Shown here: piece by piece, positions 14,164 to 22,503 of the stretch
Position numbering within the stretch: position 1 is the first letter of the stretch
Layout: each line of letters begins with the position of its first letter
Origin: Myxococcales bacterium
Lineage (GTDB): Bacteria; Myxococcota_A; Polyangia; Nannocystales; Nannocystaceae
NCBI GenBank assembly: GCA_020633315.1
Contig: JACKDV010000036.1
Location: forward strand, 1 to 41,391
Direction of reading: 5' to 3'
DNA: 41,391 nucleotides
The notes under the pieces: model-generated
What the model was told of the DNA's origin: nothing
Seen by the model: only the letters and a program-made list of their open reading frames with translations
The model's database searches: none
Made by a program: the position numbers and the translations under genes

Positions 14164-16950
14164 ATGTCGTCACGAGGAGCCCTGGTCACGGCCCTGCTCG
14201 CCCTGGCCGCCCTGCTCATCTGGCTCGCCTTCCGCGGCGACGATGCCCCCACGCCGCCCCCCGAGACGACGTCGGGCGCCGCCCCCCCGACCACGCCCGG
14301 CCCCACCGGATCCAGCCATGCCGCGCCGGATCGCCCCACGGCCGACGAGCCCGCGCTGCGCCTGAGCGGTCGGGTGGAGGCCGAGGGCAAGCCCGTGGCC
14401 GGGGCCGTGGTCTCCCTGCTCGCCGAGCAGGGCGACGATCCCTCGGCCGTCCGCACCGACGCGCAGGGTCGCTTCGAGCTCACCGGGCTGGCCCCGGGTC
14501 ACTACGCCGCCTCGGCCACCGCGGCCGGGTACCTGCCCGCGGTCCAGCGCGGCCTCGACCTGCACGCCGACGCCACCCTCACCCTCACCCTCGACGTCGG
14601 CGGCCACCCGCTGCGCGGCACCGTCTCCGACGTGACCGGCGGCTCGATCGAGGGCGCCCTGGTCCGCACCACGCCGCTGTCGGGCGTGGCCTCGCTGCGT
14701 CGCCTCGATGGCTTCGGCACCCTCGCCGACGAGGACGGCGGCTACCTGCTCCAGGTGGCGCCGGGCCGCTATCGCGTGGAGGTGAGCCACCCCGACTACG
14801 CCGCCGAGCGCCGCACCGTGGAGGTGGGACCGGGCGCGCAGTCGCAGGACTTCGCGCTGGTGCCCATGGGCGTGATCGAGGGGACCGTGCGCGAGGAGGA
14901 GGGCGGGGCCCCGGTGCCGGGCGCCTGGGTCACCTGGCAGCGCGAGCGCCAGATGACCATCGCCCCCGGCCAGCGGATCTCGCTGATGGCCGACGGCGGC
15001 ACCGTGCGGGCCGACGACGAGGGCCGCTTCCGCCTGCGCGGCCTGGCCCCCGGCGCCATCTCCCTGCGCGCGCGCGGCCCCTTGCGTGCCAGCGATCGCC
15101 CCGCCGTGGTGCCGCTGTCGATGGCCGAGCACGTCACCGGCGTGGAGGTGCTGGTGGTCGCGGCCCACGATCTGCGCGGCCGCGTGGTCGCGCAGGACGA
15201 CCCCACCCAGGGCATCGCGGGGGCCGAGGTCCAGGCGGTGCGCGACGATCCCATGGGGGCCAGCGTGCGCACCGACGCCGAGGGTCGCTTCGTGCTCACC
15301 GGCGTGCTCGAGGGCCCGCTCACCCTCACCGCCGACGCCGACGGCTGGCTGCCGTCGATCCCCGGGGTCTCGGCGGTCGCGGGGCCCGACGCCCCCGAGC
15401 TCACCATCGCCCTGGCCCGGGCGCCAGCGATCCGCGGCCGCGTGGAGCCGCCGGTCCTGGCCGAGGTCGCCATCGAGCTGCGGCCCGAGACCATGCGCAT
15501 GGGCATGGCGGCCCCCGGCGCAATGATCATCGGCGGCGGCGCGGCCAAGACCCAGACCGACGGCGCGGGCCGCTTCGAGCTCGGCCCCGCCGTGCCCGGG
15601 CCCGCCACCGTGGTGGCGCGGGTGGCCGACGGCCGGGCCGGCGAGACCACCGTGGAGGTAGGCCCCGACGGCGCCGACGAGGTGGTGATCCGCCTCGAGG
15701 AGCGCTCCACCGTGCGCGGCGTGGTGCGGACGGCCAGCGGCCAGCCGGTGGCCCAGGCCAACGTCTCGCTGCGCCCGCGCCGGGCCCCGGGCGCCCCCGA
15801 CCTGCGCCTCACCGTCAACGGCCGCGACATGGGCGTGGACTCCGGCACGACCACCGAGGACGGTCGCTTCGAGATCGGCGGGGTGGCGGCCGGCGGCTTC
15901 GAGCTGCGCGTGGTCGATCGCTACGGCGAGCCGCTGCCCGTGCTCGGCGGCCTCGAGCTGGGGCCCGACGGCGCGGGCGTGCTCACCGTGAGCGCGGGCC
16001 ACGATCGCGACGGCGTGGAGCTGCGCGTGGATGCGCCCGACGGGGCGATCCGCGGGGTGGTGCGCACCGCCGACGGTGAGCCGGTGCCCGATGCCTGGGT
16101 GCGGGCCACCCTGCTCCCCGAGGCCCTCGGACCGCGGCCCGAGCCCGAGGAGGACGGGCCCAGCGAGCGCCGGGAGATGCGGATGATCGTGGCCAGCGGA
16201 GGCGACGACGGCGACGGCGGCAACGGTCGGCCTCCCGTGCTCACCGACGACCACGGTCGCTTCGAGCTCACCGGCCTGCGCGACGCCGCCTACGAGCTGG
16301 TCGCCGAGAGCGAGGGCGGTCGCCAGCGGGTGACCGAGGTGGCGCGCCCCGGCGACGACGTCACCCTCGAGCTGGCCGAGCTGGGCACGATCGAGGGCAA
16401 CGTCACCCTCGACGGCCAGCCGCTGCCGCGCTTCACCGTGCGGGTGGACGGCCCCACCTCGCGCTCGCTGCAGGTCCGCGACGCGGGCGGGCGCTTCGAG
16501 CTCGGCCGCCTCGACCCCGGCGCCTACCGGCTCTCGGTCACCGCCCCCGACGGCACCGGCCACGCCGAGGTCGAGGTGGAGGCGGGCCGCAGCGTCACCC
16601 GCAACGTGGTGCTCGAGCACCTGCTCACCGTGCGCGGGCGCATCGTCGACGAGGCGGGCGCGCCCATCGAGGGGGCGATGATCCTCATCGGCGCGGGCAA
16701 GGACGGCGAGGTCTCCATCGAGCACCAAGGCGAGGTCGAGCCCAACCTCACCGACACCGAGGGTCGCTTCGAGCTCACCTGCGCCTCGGGGCCGCGCGCG
16801 CTGCTGGCCATGTCACCGACCAGCCCCAGCCCGCTCGTCGTGCACTTCTTCGTGGCCGAGCCCGGCCAGGACGTGGACCTCGGCGATCTGGAGGAGCGCA
16901 AGCCAGAGGGTCGGATGGTCCAGCAACGAGACGTCGAGGTCGGCGAGTGA
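14164..16950 (+). CDS. Large envelope protein of carboxypeptidase-regulatory-like repeats
   Basis: A 928-residue protein. An N-terminal hydrophobic helix (ALVTALLALAALLIWLAF) is a signal anchor, followed by a Pro/Thr linker. The rest is at least nine Ig-like modules of the CarboxypepD_reg type, each with an edge such as TDAQGRFELTGLAPG, RADDEGRFRLRGLAPG, TDAEGRFVLTGV or TEDGRFEIGGVAAGG. These folds usually act as stalks or adhesion modules; no enzyme domain is present. A good ribosome binding site GAGGAGA lies 6 bases before ATG 14164. Third positions are extremely GC-rich, which opens long false frames on both strands. It probably forms a rod projecting from the inner or outer membrane. Confidence 0.88.
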   Translation: MSSRGALVTALLALAALLIWLAFRGDDAPTPPPETTSGAAPPTTPGPTGSSHAAPDRPTADEPALRLSGRVEAEGKPVAGAVVSLLAEQGDDPSAVRTDAQGRFELTGLAPGHYAASATAAGYLPAVQRGLDLHADATLTLTLDVGGHPLRGTVSDVTGGSIEGALVRTTPLSGVASLRRLDGFGTLADEDGGYLLQVAPGRYRVEVSHPDYAAERRTVEVGPGAQSQDFALVPMGVIEGTVREEEGGAPVPGAWVTWQRERQMTIAPGQRISLMADGGTVRADDEGRFRLRGLAPGAISLRARGPLRASDRPAVVPLSMAEHVTGVEVLVVAAHDLRGRVVAQDDPTQGIAGAEVQAVRDDPMGASVRTDAEGRFVLTGVLEGPLTLTADADGWLPSIPGVSAVAGPDAPELTIALARAPAIRGRVEPPVLAEVAIELRPETMRMGMAAPGAMIIGGGAAKTQTDGAGRFELGPAVPGPATVVARVADGRAGETTVEVGPDGADEVVIRLEERSTVRGVVRTASGQPVAQANVSLRPRRAPGAPDLRLTVNGRDMGVDSGTTTEDGRFEIGGVAAGGFELRVVDRYGEPLPVLGGLELGPDGAGVLTVSAGHDRDGVELRVDAPDGAIRGVVRTADGEPVPDAWVRATLLPEALGPRPEPEEDGPSERREMRMIVASGGDDGDGGNGRPPVLTDDHGRFELTGLRDAAYELVAESEGGRQRVTEVARPGDDVTLELAELGTIEGNVTLDGQPLPRFTVRVDGPTSRSLQVRDAGGRFELGRLDPGAYRLSVTAPDGTGHAEVEVEAGRSVTRNVVLEHLLTVRGRIVDEAGAPIEGAMILIGAGKDGEVSIEHQGEVEPNLTDTEGRFELTCASGPRALLAMSPTSPSPLVVHFFVAEPGQDVDLGDLEERKPEGRMVQQRDVEVGE

Positions 16951-17025
16951 GCGGCGCGTGATCCGCGAGCGCCGGGTGGGCGCGGGCTTGCGCTCGGCCC
17001 GGCCCCGGGCCTATCACCGGGCGTC

Positions 17026-18216
17026 GTGTCCAAGGGCCCCTTGCTCCGTCTCGTCGCTCCGTTGCTGCTGGCCGGCTGTGCCCGCGCCACCGGGCCCACC
17101 CAGCCGCCCGAGCCCGCGCCGGCCCCCGAGGTGGCGGTGGCCGAGCCCGCGCCGACGGTCGAGCCCGAGCCCGAGCCCGCGGCCGAGCCCGAGCCCGCGG
17201 TCGAGCCCGAGCTGGCGCCCGAGCCCGAGCCCGCCGACCCCTCCGCCCGCGGCCCGCTCACCGACGCCCAGGTGGAGATCCTCTTGCAGTCCGCCGAGGA
17301 CCAGGCCCCCGACTTCCGCGGCGGCGTGACCAAGGAGCAGGAGAACCGCCACTACCTCGCGGGCAACGAGTGGACCCTCGAGGTCTACTACCCGATCGTC
17401 AAGGATCTCGGCGGCGGCTTCGTGGGGGTGGGCACCGATCAGGCCTACCTGTTCATGACCTGGGCCAAGCCCGAGATCATGTGGCTGGTGGACTACGACC
17501 CCGCGGTGCAGGAGGTGCACGAGCTGTACCGCCTGTTCTTCGCCGCGGCCGAGACCCCCGAGGAGTTCCTGGCGCTGTGGGACAAGCCCGCGCGCGACGA
17601 GGCGCTGGCCGTGATCGATGCGGCCCACGACGAGCGCCGCGCCAAGGCCCTGCGCCGCTGGTACCTGGGCTACCGCGGGTGGATCCACCGTCGCCTCGCC
17701 CGCGTGGCCCGGCACATGGAGAAGGTCGACGTCCCCACCTTCCTCACCGACCAGGAGCACTACGAGTTCGCCCAGCAGATGCTCGAGCAGCGGCGCGTCC
17801 GCCCGCTGCTGGTCAACCTGCTCGAGCGCAAGGGCCTGCGGGGGGTGAGCAAGGCGTCGGAGGAGCTCGGGGTGCCCATCCGCCTGCTGTACCTGAGCAA
17901 CGCCGAGGAGTACTGGCCGCGCTACCCCAAGCTCTATCGCGAGATGATGGCCGCGATGCCCTTCACCGACGACGCGCTCGTGCTGCGGACGCTGCTCATC
18001 TGGAAGGTCAACAAGGACTATCGCTACAACGTGCAGCCGGTCGCCAACTACCTGCAGTGGCTGGCCAAGCCCTACGTGGACGACGTCTACGACATCACCC
18101 ACGCGCGGCCCAAGGCCGAGCCCGAGGGCATCAACTTCTTCGAGACCACGGGCGACCCCGAGGACTCACCCTCGGCCAAGCGCTACCGCAAGGGCCAGGC
18201 CGAGGCCAACAGCTGA
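17026..18216 (+). CDS. Lipoprotein with Glu-Pro repeat linker, unknown domain
   Basis: A 396-residue protein with GTG start. The signal LLRLVAPLLLAGC ends in a lipobox. Residues about 25-70 are a Glu/Pro/Ala repeat (EPEPEPAAEPEP), a likely extended spacer through the periplasm. The folded part has VKDLGGGFVGVGTDQAYLFM and PEIMWLVDYDPAV, then long helices rich in Arg and Leu. The GVGTDQ-then-DYD pattern recalls the uncharacterised LIC_10091-type family of Leptospira and myxobacteria; that link is from memory and weak. A possible promoter is TTGCGC (16988-16993) with TATCAC (17012-17017). Confidence 0.75.
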   Translation: MSKGPLLRLVAPLLLAGCARATGPTQPPEPAPAPEVAVAEPAPTVEPEPEPAAEPEPAVEPELAPEPEPADPSARGPLTDAQVEILLQSAEDQAPDFRGGVTKEQENRHYLAGNEWTLEVYYPIVKDLGGGFVGVGTDQAYLFMTWAKPEIMWLVDYDPAVQEVHELYRLFFAAAETPEEFLALWDKPARDEALAVIDAAHDERRAKALRRWYLGYRGWIHRRLARVARHMEKVDVPTFLTDQEHYEFAQQMLEQRRVRPLLVNLLERKGLRGVSKASEELGVPIRLLYLSNAEEYWPRYPKLYREMMAAMPFTDDALVLRTLLIWKVNKDYRYNVQPVANYLQWLAKPYVDDVYDITHARPKAEPEGINFFETTGDPEDSPSAKRYRKGQAEANS

Positions 18217-18237
18217 GCGCGTCGCCCCGGCCCGGGC

Positions 18238-18265
18238 TTGAAGCGGTCGCGCCGGGCAATGTAGA
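18238..18265 (+). promoter_or_regulatory. Possible promoter of the beta-helix lipoprotein gene
   Basis: TTGAAG (18238-18243) and TGTAGA (18260-18265) are 16 bases apart, and the ATG follows 9 bases later at 18275, implying a very short or absent leader. Supported mainly by likeness to the candidates before hisH and the kinase gene. Confidence 0.35.
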
Positions 18266-18274
18266 AGCGCGGGC

Positions 18275-20119
18275 ATGAACTCCCGCTCGCTCCGTGTCGC
18301 GCTCGCCTGTGCCCTCCTGCCGCTTGGATGCAAGGAAGAGGCGAAGAAGGAGGCCGCCGAGGCCGGGGCCGAGGCCGAGGCGGGCGGCGAGGCCAAGGCG
18401 GCCGAGGGCGGCGCGGCCGAGGGCAAGGCGGCCGAGGGCAAGGCGGCCGAGGGCAAGGCGGCCGAGGGCGGCGACGCCCCCAGCGACAGCGCGGCCGGGG
18501 GCGCGGTGGCGGCCAGCCCCGATGCGGTCCGCAGCTGCCCCCAGTCGCTCTCGGGCAAGGACACCGTCGACCGCGTGATCGCCAAGGCGTGCGGCGTGGT
18601 GCCGGTGACCGGCAACTACTCCGTCGAGGGCGCCACCCTCACCCTCGAGGCCGGGGCCTCGCTGGCCTTCGCCGAGGGGGCCAAGATGACCGTGGGCCGG
18701 GCCGAGCCCGCCAAGCTGATCGTCCAGGGCACCTCCGCCGATCCGGTCACCCTCACCACCAGCGCCGACCGGGTGCCCGGCGTCTGGAAGGGCGTGGTGC
18801 TGGGCGACAAGGCCTCGCGCTCGTCGCTCGAGGGCCTGGTGATCGAGCACGCCGGCGACGACCAGGCCGCGCTCCAGGTGGAGGCCCAGGACGTCACCAT
18901 CGCCGGCTGCACCGTGCGCGGGGCCAAGGGGCTCGGCATCGAGATCGCCCGCGAGGGCAGCGTGACCATGGTGGGCAGCACCCTGGAGAAGGTGGGCCCC
19001 GTGGCCATGCGGGTCACCCCGCGGGCGGCCGGCGGCGTGCAGCCGGGCAACGTCTTCCCCGCCGACTCGCGGGTGCAGATCGTCAACGGGCGGGTCGACG
19101 CCGACACCACCTGGGCCGCGATCGGCACGCCGTGGCTGCTCACCGGGCGGGTGCAGGTGCACGGCGAGGCGGGACAGCGGGCCACCCTCACCCTGGGCGC
19201 GGGGGCCGAGCTGCGCTTCGACGGCGACGGCACCATCGAGGTGGGCTACTACGAGCAGGGCGGGCTCGTGGCCGAGGGCAGCACCAGCGCGCCCATCGTG
19301 CTCGCGGCCCACGAGCGCCAGGAGCCCGGCGGCTGGGCGGGGCTGAAGATCCACGGCAAGGGCGAGGCCCGCTTCGCCCACGTCCGCTTCGTGAACGGCG
19401 GGCGCAAGGACAAGGAGGGCGTGCTGCTCATCGACGACGCGGCCCGGGTCTCGCTCACCGACTCCACCTTCCAGGACGACGCGGTGGGCGTGGTGGTGCG
19501 CGGCAAGAAGGCCGAGCTCGAGGCCTTCGATCGGGTGACCTTCGCGGGCACCCCCGTCGCCCTGCGCGGTGCGGCGCGCGTGCTCGGGGCCCTCGGCGGC
19601 GACAACCACTACGAGGGCGAGCCCGTGATCGTGGCCGAGTCCGACAAGATCGACGCCGACTCCACCTGGCGGACCCAGGTGGGGGCCAAGGTGCAGCTCG
19701 ACGGGCGCCTGCAGATCTCCGGCGGGCGCCTGGTGATCGAGGCCGGCTACGTCGTGGCCGTCGAGGACGGCGGCGAGGTGCAGGTGGGCTACTACGACGT
19801 CGCGGGCCTCGAGCTGCGCGGCACCGCCGAGGAGCCGATCGAATTCGTGGGCCAGCGCGACGAGCCCGGGACCTGGGGCGGCCTGGTGTTCTACGCCAAG
19901 GCCAAGGGCAACGTGCTCGACAACGTGGTGCTGCGCAACGTGGGCGGCCAGGCCGGGGTGCGGGTCGACGGCGAGGCCGAGCTCCAGGTCGACACCCTTC
20001 GCTGTGCCAACTGCTCCACCCCCACCCTCAAGTGGACCTGCAAGGGCACGGTGGAGCACACGGGCGTCGAGGCGGCGGAGGGGACCCCCGCCGCCCTCGA
20101 GGCGCCCGAGTGCAAGTAG
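18275..20119 (+). CDS. Lipoprotein with right-handed beta-helix domain
   Basis: A 614-residue lipoprotein: signal VALACALLPLGC with lipobox, then an Ala/Glu/Lys/Gly repeat linker (EGKAAEGKAAEGKAAEGG), then a long domain of short strands with Gly and Asn/Asp turns. Segments such as GVWKGVVLGDKASRSSLEGL, VTIAGCTVRGAKGLGIEIA and GGWAGLKIHGKGEARFAHV have the rhythm of parallel beta-helix proteins. LTLEAGASLAFAEGAKMTVG and VTLGAG-like blocks recur three times, suggesting internal duplication. No catalytic set of a polysaccharide lyase is visible. The end (CANCSTPTLKWTCKG) holds a Cys cluster. Probably a surface adhesin or matrix protein. Confidence 0.83.
   Translation: MNSRSLRVALACALLPLGCKEEAKKEAAEAGAEAEAGGEAKAAEGGAAEGKAAEGKAAEGKAAEGGDAPSDSAAGGAVAASPDAVRSCPQSLSGKDTVDRVIAKACGVVPVTGNYSVEGATLTLEAGASLAFAEGAKMTVGRAEPAKLIVQGTSADPVTLTTSADRVPGVWKGVVLGDKASRSSLEGLVIEHAGDDQAALQVEAQDVTIAGCTVRGAKGLGIEIAREGSVTMVGSTLEKVGPVAMRVTPRAAGGVQPGNVFPADSRVQIVNGRVDADTTWAAIGTPWLLTGRVQVHGEAGQRATLTLGAGAELRFDGDGTIEVGYYEQGGLVAEGSTSAPIVLAAHERQEPGGWAGLKIHGKGEARFAHVRFVNGGRKDKEGVLLIDDAARVSLTDSTFQDDAVGVVVRGKKAELEAFDRVTFAGTPVALRGAARVLGALGGDNHYEGEPVIVAESDKIDADSTWRTQVGAKVQLDGRLQISGGRLVIEAGYVVAVEDGGEVQVGYYDVAGLELRGTAEEPIEFVGQRDEPGTWGGLVFYAKAKGNVLDNVVLRNVGGQAGVRVDGEAELQVDTLRCANCSTPTLKWTCKGTVEHTGVEAAEGTPAALEAPECK
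18416..18460 (+). repeat. Three tandem 15-bp units
   Basis: Three perfect copies of GCCGAGGGCAAGGCG encode the EGKAA repeat of the lipoprotein linker, with degenerate copies on both sides. Multiples of three keep the frame, so copy number could vary by slippage. Confidence 0.9.
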
Positions 20120-20128
20120 CCGCGCGGC

Positions 20129-21598
20129 TCAGGGCTCGTAGCGGTAGTACTCCAGGCCGATGTCCTGGAAGTCGGCGTCCATGCGATCGCCGATGCGCTC
20201 GATGACGAACTCGCCCTCGGGCGTCAGCTCGCGGGCCAGCTCCCCGCGATCGTGCAGGGTCTCGTACTCGCCCCGCTCGAGGTCGAAGCCCGCCTCGAGG
20301 CTCTGGCGGAAGCCGATGCGCTGGGCCGCGTCGCGCCAGCCGGGCTGGACGCGGGCGGGGATCGCCTCCGAGGCGTCGCCGCTGCCGTAGCCCACCAGCA
20401 GCACCTCCTTGCCGGCCAGGTCGCGCCCCTCGTCCTCCGACGCCTCGGTGAAGCCGGCCGCGATCCAGGCGGGCAGCGACGCGCTGTAGAGGTTGCCCAG
20501 CTCCATCATCAGCTCGGCGCCGAGCTTCATCTTGGCCTCGACGACCTCCTTGAACTTGTCGGTGCTCCTGAAGTAGCGCACCGCCGCCATCGCGTTGCCG
20601 TACACGTCGGCCCCCGCCTTGCCGGTGAGCACCTGCTCGAACAGGTCGGGGTGGCTGCGCATCTCCCTGACCACGTGGTCGAGGTCCACCCCCGCGCCCT
20701 CGCACAGCTCGGCGAGCTCGGGCAGGTGCGCGCTCGAGTGCGACAGGCCCCAGGTGTACAGCGCCGCCATCGCGTTGATCGGCATGTGGCGGTAGGGGCG
20801 GTGCATGAACACCGCGTCCACGCCGTGGTAGAAGTTGCGCGGCGTGACCCGCAGCTGCGCGAGCATGTCCTCCAGCGCGCGCACCGTGGCGTCCACGTAG
20901 CAGACGGTGGAGTACTTGCCCGAGAACACCGGGAAGTCGTGCAGCTTGTCCACGTGGCGGGCGTAGCCGTCCATGAAGTAGCGGCGCGTGGGCTTGCGGA
21001 AGTCGGGGCCGCGGTAGGCCGCCGCGCTGCCGGCCCGGCGCAGGTCGAGCGAGAGCAGGGCGGGCTGCTCCTCCACCAGCATCGCCACCGCGCCCGCGCC
21101 CTGGGTGGGCTCGCCGCTGCTGCCCCGCTCGTACTCCGCGATGTCGCCGCAGACCACGATGGCCAGGCGCCCCTCGCCGTCGTGGGCCAGGTAGCGCAGC
21201 GCGCCCTTGAGCGCATACACCCCGCCCAGGCACGCGTGCTTGAACTCGGGCACCTCGCAGTGGCGCGCCAGCTCGGGCTGGCCGAGCTGCCGCAGCGCCC
21301 GGTTGACCATGCCCTTGACGATCACCGCGCCCGCCGAGTTGTCGGTGCTCGACTCGGTGCCGAAGCCCAGGAAGCCCACCCGCGCCGGGTCCACCTGGTA
21401 GTCGAGCAAGAGCTGCAGCACCGCGTTGGCAGCCATGGTGTAGATCGACTCGTAGGGCGCCTTCATGCGGAAGCTGTTGCCCACCACCGCCCGGGTCTTG
21501 CCCCAGTGCCCCCCGGTCCACTCGCACCACTTCTCGAGCTGGACCCGCGGGCGCGGGACGTACACCTTCATTCCGCTGATTCCGTATTCCATTCGCAT
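20129..21598 (-). CDS. Hydroxymethylglutaryl-CoA synthase family protein
   Basis: A 489-residue condensing enzyme that joins acetyl-CoA and an acetoacetyl thioester. Active-site residues are all visible: E82 (GTESSTD), C123 (FKHACLGGVYAL) and H266 (MHRPYRHMP). Other family blocks are SSGEPTQGAGAVAMLV, GNLYSASLPAWIAA and LVGYGSGDASEA. Bacterial MvaS is usually near 385-400 residues, so this one is long and closer in size to eukaryotic enzymes. It could serve the mevalonate pathway, which myxobacteria use, or beta-branching in polyketides; no other gene of either pathway is nearby. GGGAG lies about 9 bases before ATG 21598; a second ATG is at 21592. Convergent with the beta-helix gene. Confidence 0.9.
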   Translation of the reverse strand: MRMEYGISGMKVYVPRPRVQLEKWCEWTGGHWGKTRAVVGNSFRMKAPYESIYTMAANAVLQLLLDYQVDPARVGFLGFGTESSTDNSAGAVIVKGMVNRALRQLGQPELARHCEVPEFKHACLGGVYALKGALRYLAHDGEGRLAIVVCGDIAEYERGSSGEPTQGAGAVAMLVEEQPALLSLDLRRAGSAAAYRGPDFRKPTRRYFMDGYARHVDKLHDFPVFSGKYSTVCYVDATVRALEDMLAQLRVTPRNFYHGVDAVFMHRPYRHMPINAMAALYTWGLSHSSAHLPELAELCEGAGVDLDHVVREMRSHPDLFEQVLTGKAGADVYGNAMAAVRYFRSTDKFKEVVEAKMKLGAELMMELGNLYSASLPAWIAAGFTEASEDEGRDLAGKEVLLVGYGSGDASEAIPARVQPGWRDAAQRIGFRQSLEAGFDLERGEYETLHDRGELARELTPEGEFVIERIGDRMDADFQDIGLEYYRYEP

Positions 21599-21657
21599 GA
21601 CGAGCGTCTCCCTTCCCCTCCGGGCCGGGTGCCGCGTGGATGCAGCGCCCGCCGGGA

Positions 21658-21672
21658 ATCCCCTGAGGGGAT
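21658..21672. promoter_or_regulatory. Small palindrome upstream of the HMG-CoA synthase gene
   Basis: ATCCCC and GGGGAT arms surround TGA, 60 bases before the start codon of the minus-strand synthase. It could be an operator or leader hairpin. Short palindromes occur by chance in GC-rich DNA, so support is weak. Confidence 0.22.
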
Positions 21673-21844
21673 CGTCGCGTCAGCGTCGAAGGCCCGTCAA
21701 CGCACAATGCCCGCGAGCGTGGCTTGGAGCACGCTGCAACGGTTGGGACGCGTGAGGGAGCGACCTACCGCGCGCCGAGACGGGCGGTGACTGGCCCACC
21801 GATCGGTGAGCGCCACCCGGGAAACGACGGGGAAATTCGCGGGA

Positions 21845-22444
21845 TCACAGGCTGGCGCCCAGGTCTCGGACGACCCGCTCCACCAGCTCGTCCTCCACCA
21901 GGGCCGTTCCCTCGAGCGCCTTCGCCAGCGCCTTGCGGGCGCGGAACAGGCGCGTGCGCACCGTGGTGGGCTCGATCTCGAAGACCGCGGCGAGCTCGGC
22001 GTTGTCGAGGCCCTCCCAGTAGCTCAGCTCGAGGATCGTCTGGTGGTGCACCGGGATCTGCTGGAGGGCCCGCCGCACCTGCTCCTGATCCTGCCGCAGC
22101 GCCAGCACCGTGCCCGGGGTCGCGCCCAGCATGGCGATCGAGGAGACGTTGAGGTCCGGGGCCTCCCTGTTGCCGCGGCGGCCGAGGTCGCGGAGGTATC
22201 GCAGCAGGGTCCGTCGCGCGATCGCGAACACGAAGGTCCGAAACGAAGCGTCGCCGCGGAAGCGGTTCCGACCCTCCACCATCGCGGTGAAGGTGCGCTG
22301 CAGCAGATCCTCCACGTCGCGCTCGGGCACCTTGTTGACGAAGAAGCGGCGGCACTGCGGGAAGAAGCGCCGAAACAGCACCGTCCCCGCCTTGCGGTCG
22401 CCAGCGCGCCACGCCTCGAGCAGCTCCTCGTCGGACTCGTCCAC
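21845..22444 (-). CDS. ECF-type RNA polymerase sigma factor
   Basis: A 199-residue sigma factor. Region 2 has LLEAWRAGDRKAGTVLFRRF, then RDVEDLLQRTFTAMVEGRNR and FRTFVFAIARRTLLRYLRD, which contact core polymerase and the -10 element. Region 4 has LELSYWEGLDNAELAAVFEI and TTVRTRLFRARKAL, the -35 reading helix. GTG 22444 is chosen because the domain begins right after it; an ATG at 22513 in frame would run into the divergent kinase gene. No anti-sigma gene is adjacent. The kinase 60 bases away in the opposite direction may instead control it, as is known for sigma factor-kinase pairs such as EcfP/PknT of Vibrio. Confidence 0.92.
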   Translation of the reverse strand: MDESDEELLEAWRAGDRKAGTVLFRRFFPQCRRFFVNKVPERDVEDLLQRTFTAMVEGRNRFRGDASFRTFVFAIARRTLLRYLRDLGRRGNREAPDLNVSSIAMLGATPGTVLALRQDQEQVRRALQQIPVHHQTILELSYWEGLDNAELAAVFEIEPTTVRTRLFRARKALAKALEGTALVEDELVERVVRDLGASL

Positions 22445-22461
22445 CGCACCCAGGGTACCGC

Positions 22462-22489
22462 TTGACGACCCCGCAGCCGAGCGTGATAG
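22462..22489 (+). promoter_or_regulatory. Possible promoter of the Ser/Thr kinase gene
   Basis: TTGACG (22462-22467) and TGATAG (22484-22489) are 16 bases apart and end 14 bases before the kinase ATG. The -35 matches the sigma-70 consensus at five of six positions; the -10 match is weaker. It lies in the short gap between the divergent sigma factor and kinase genes. Confidence 0.45.
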
Positions 22490-22503
22490 AGCCTTGGTCT
22501 CGG

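Noticed and set aside
14170..16728. 852-codon minus-strand frame opposite the carboxypeptidase-regulatory-like gene
   Set aside because: Composition (Gly/His/Ala/Asp-rich, no motifs) is that of a shadow produced by G/C third positions; the plus-strand modules are clear.
16988..17017. Promoter TTGCGC-N18-TATCAC before the Glu-Pro lipoprotein
   Set aside because: Both hexamers are partial matches and the spacer is long; kept only as a remark in the gene entry.
17155..17240. Repeats encoding the Glu-Pro linker as a possible CRISPR-like or VNTR array
   Set aside because: The units are short, imperfect and in frame with a lipoprotein linker, which explains them.
20118..20129. 12-base perfect palindrome over two convergent stop codons
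   Set aside because: It has no loop and no U-tract; such short GC palindromes are expected by chance here.
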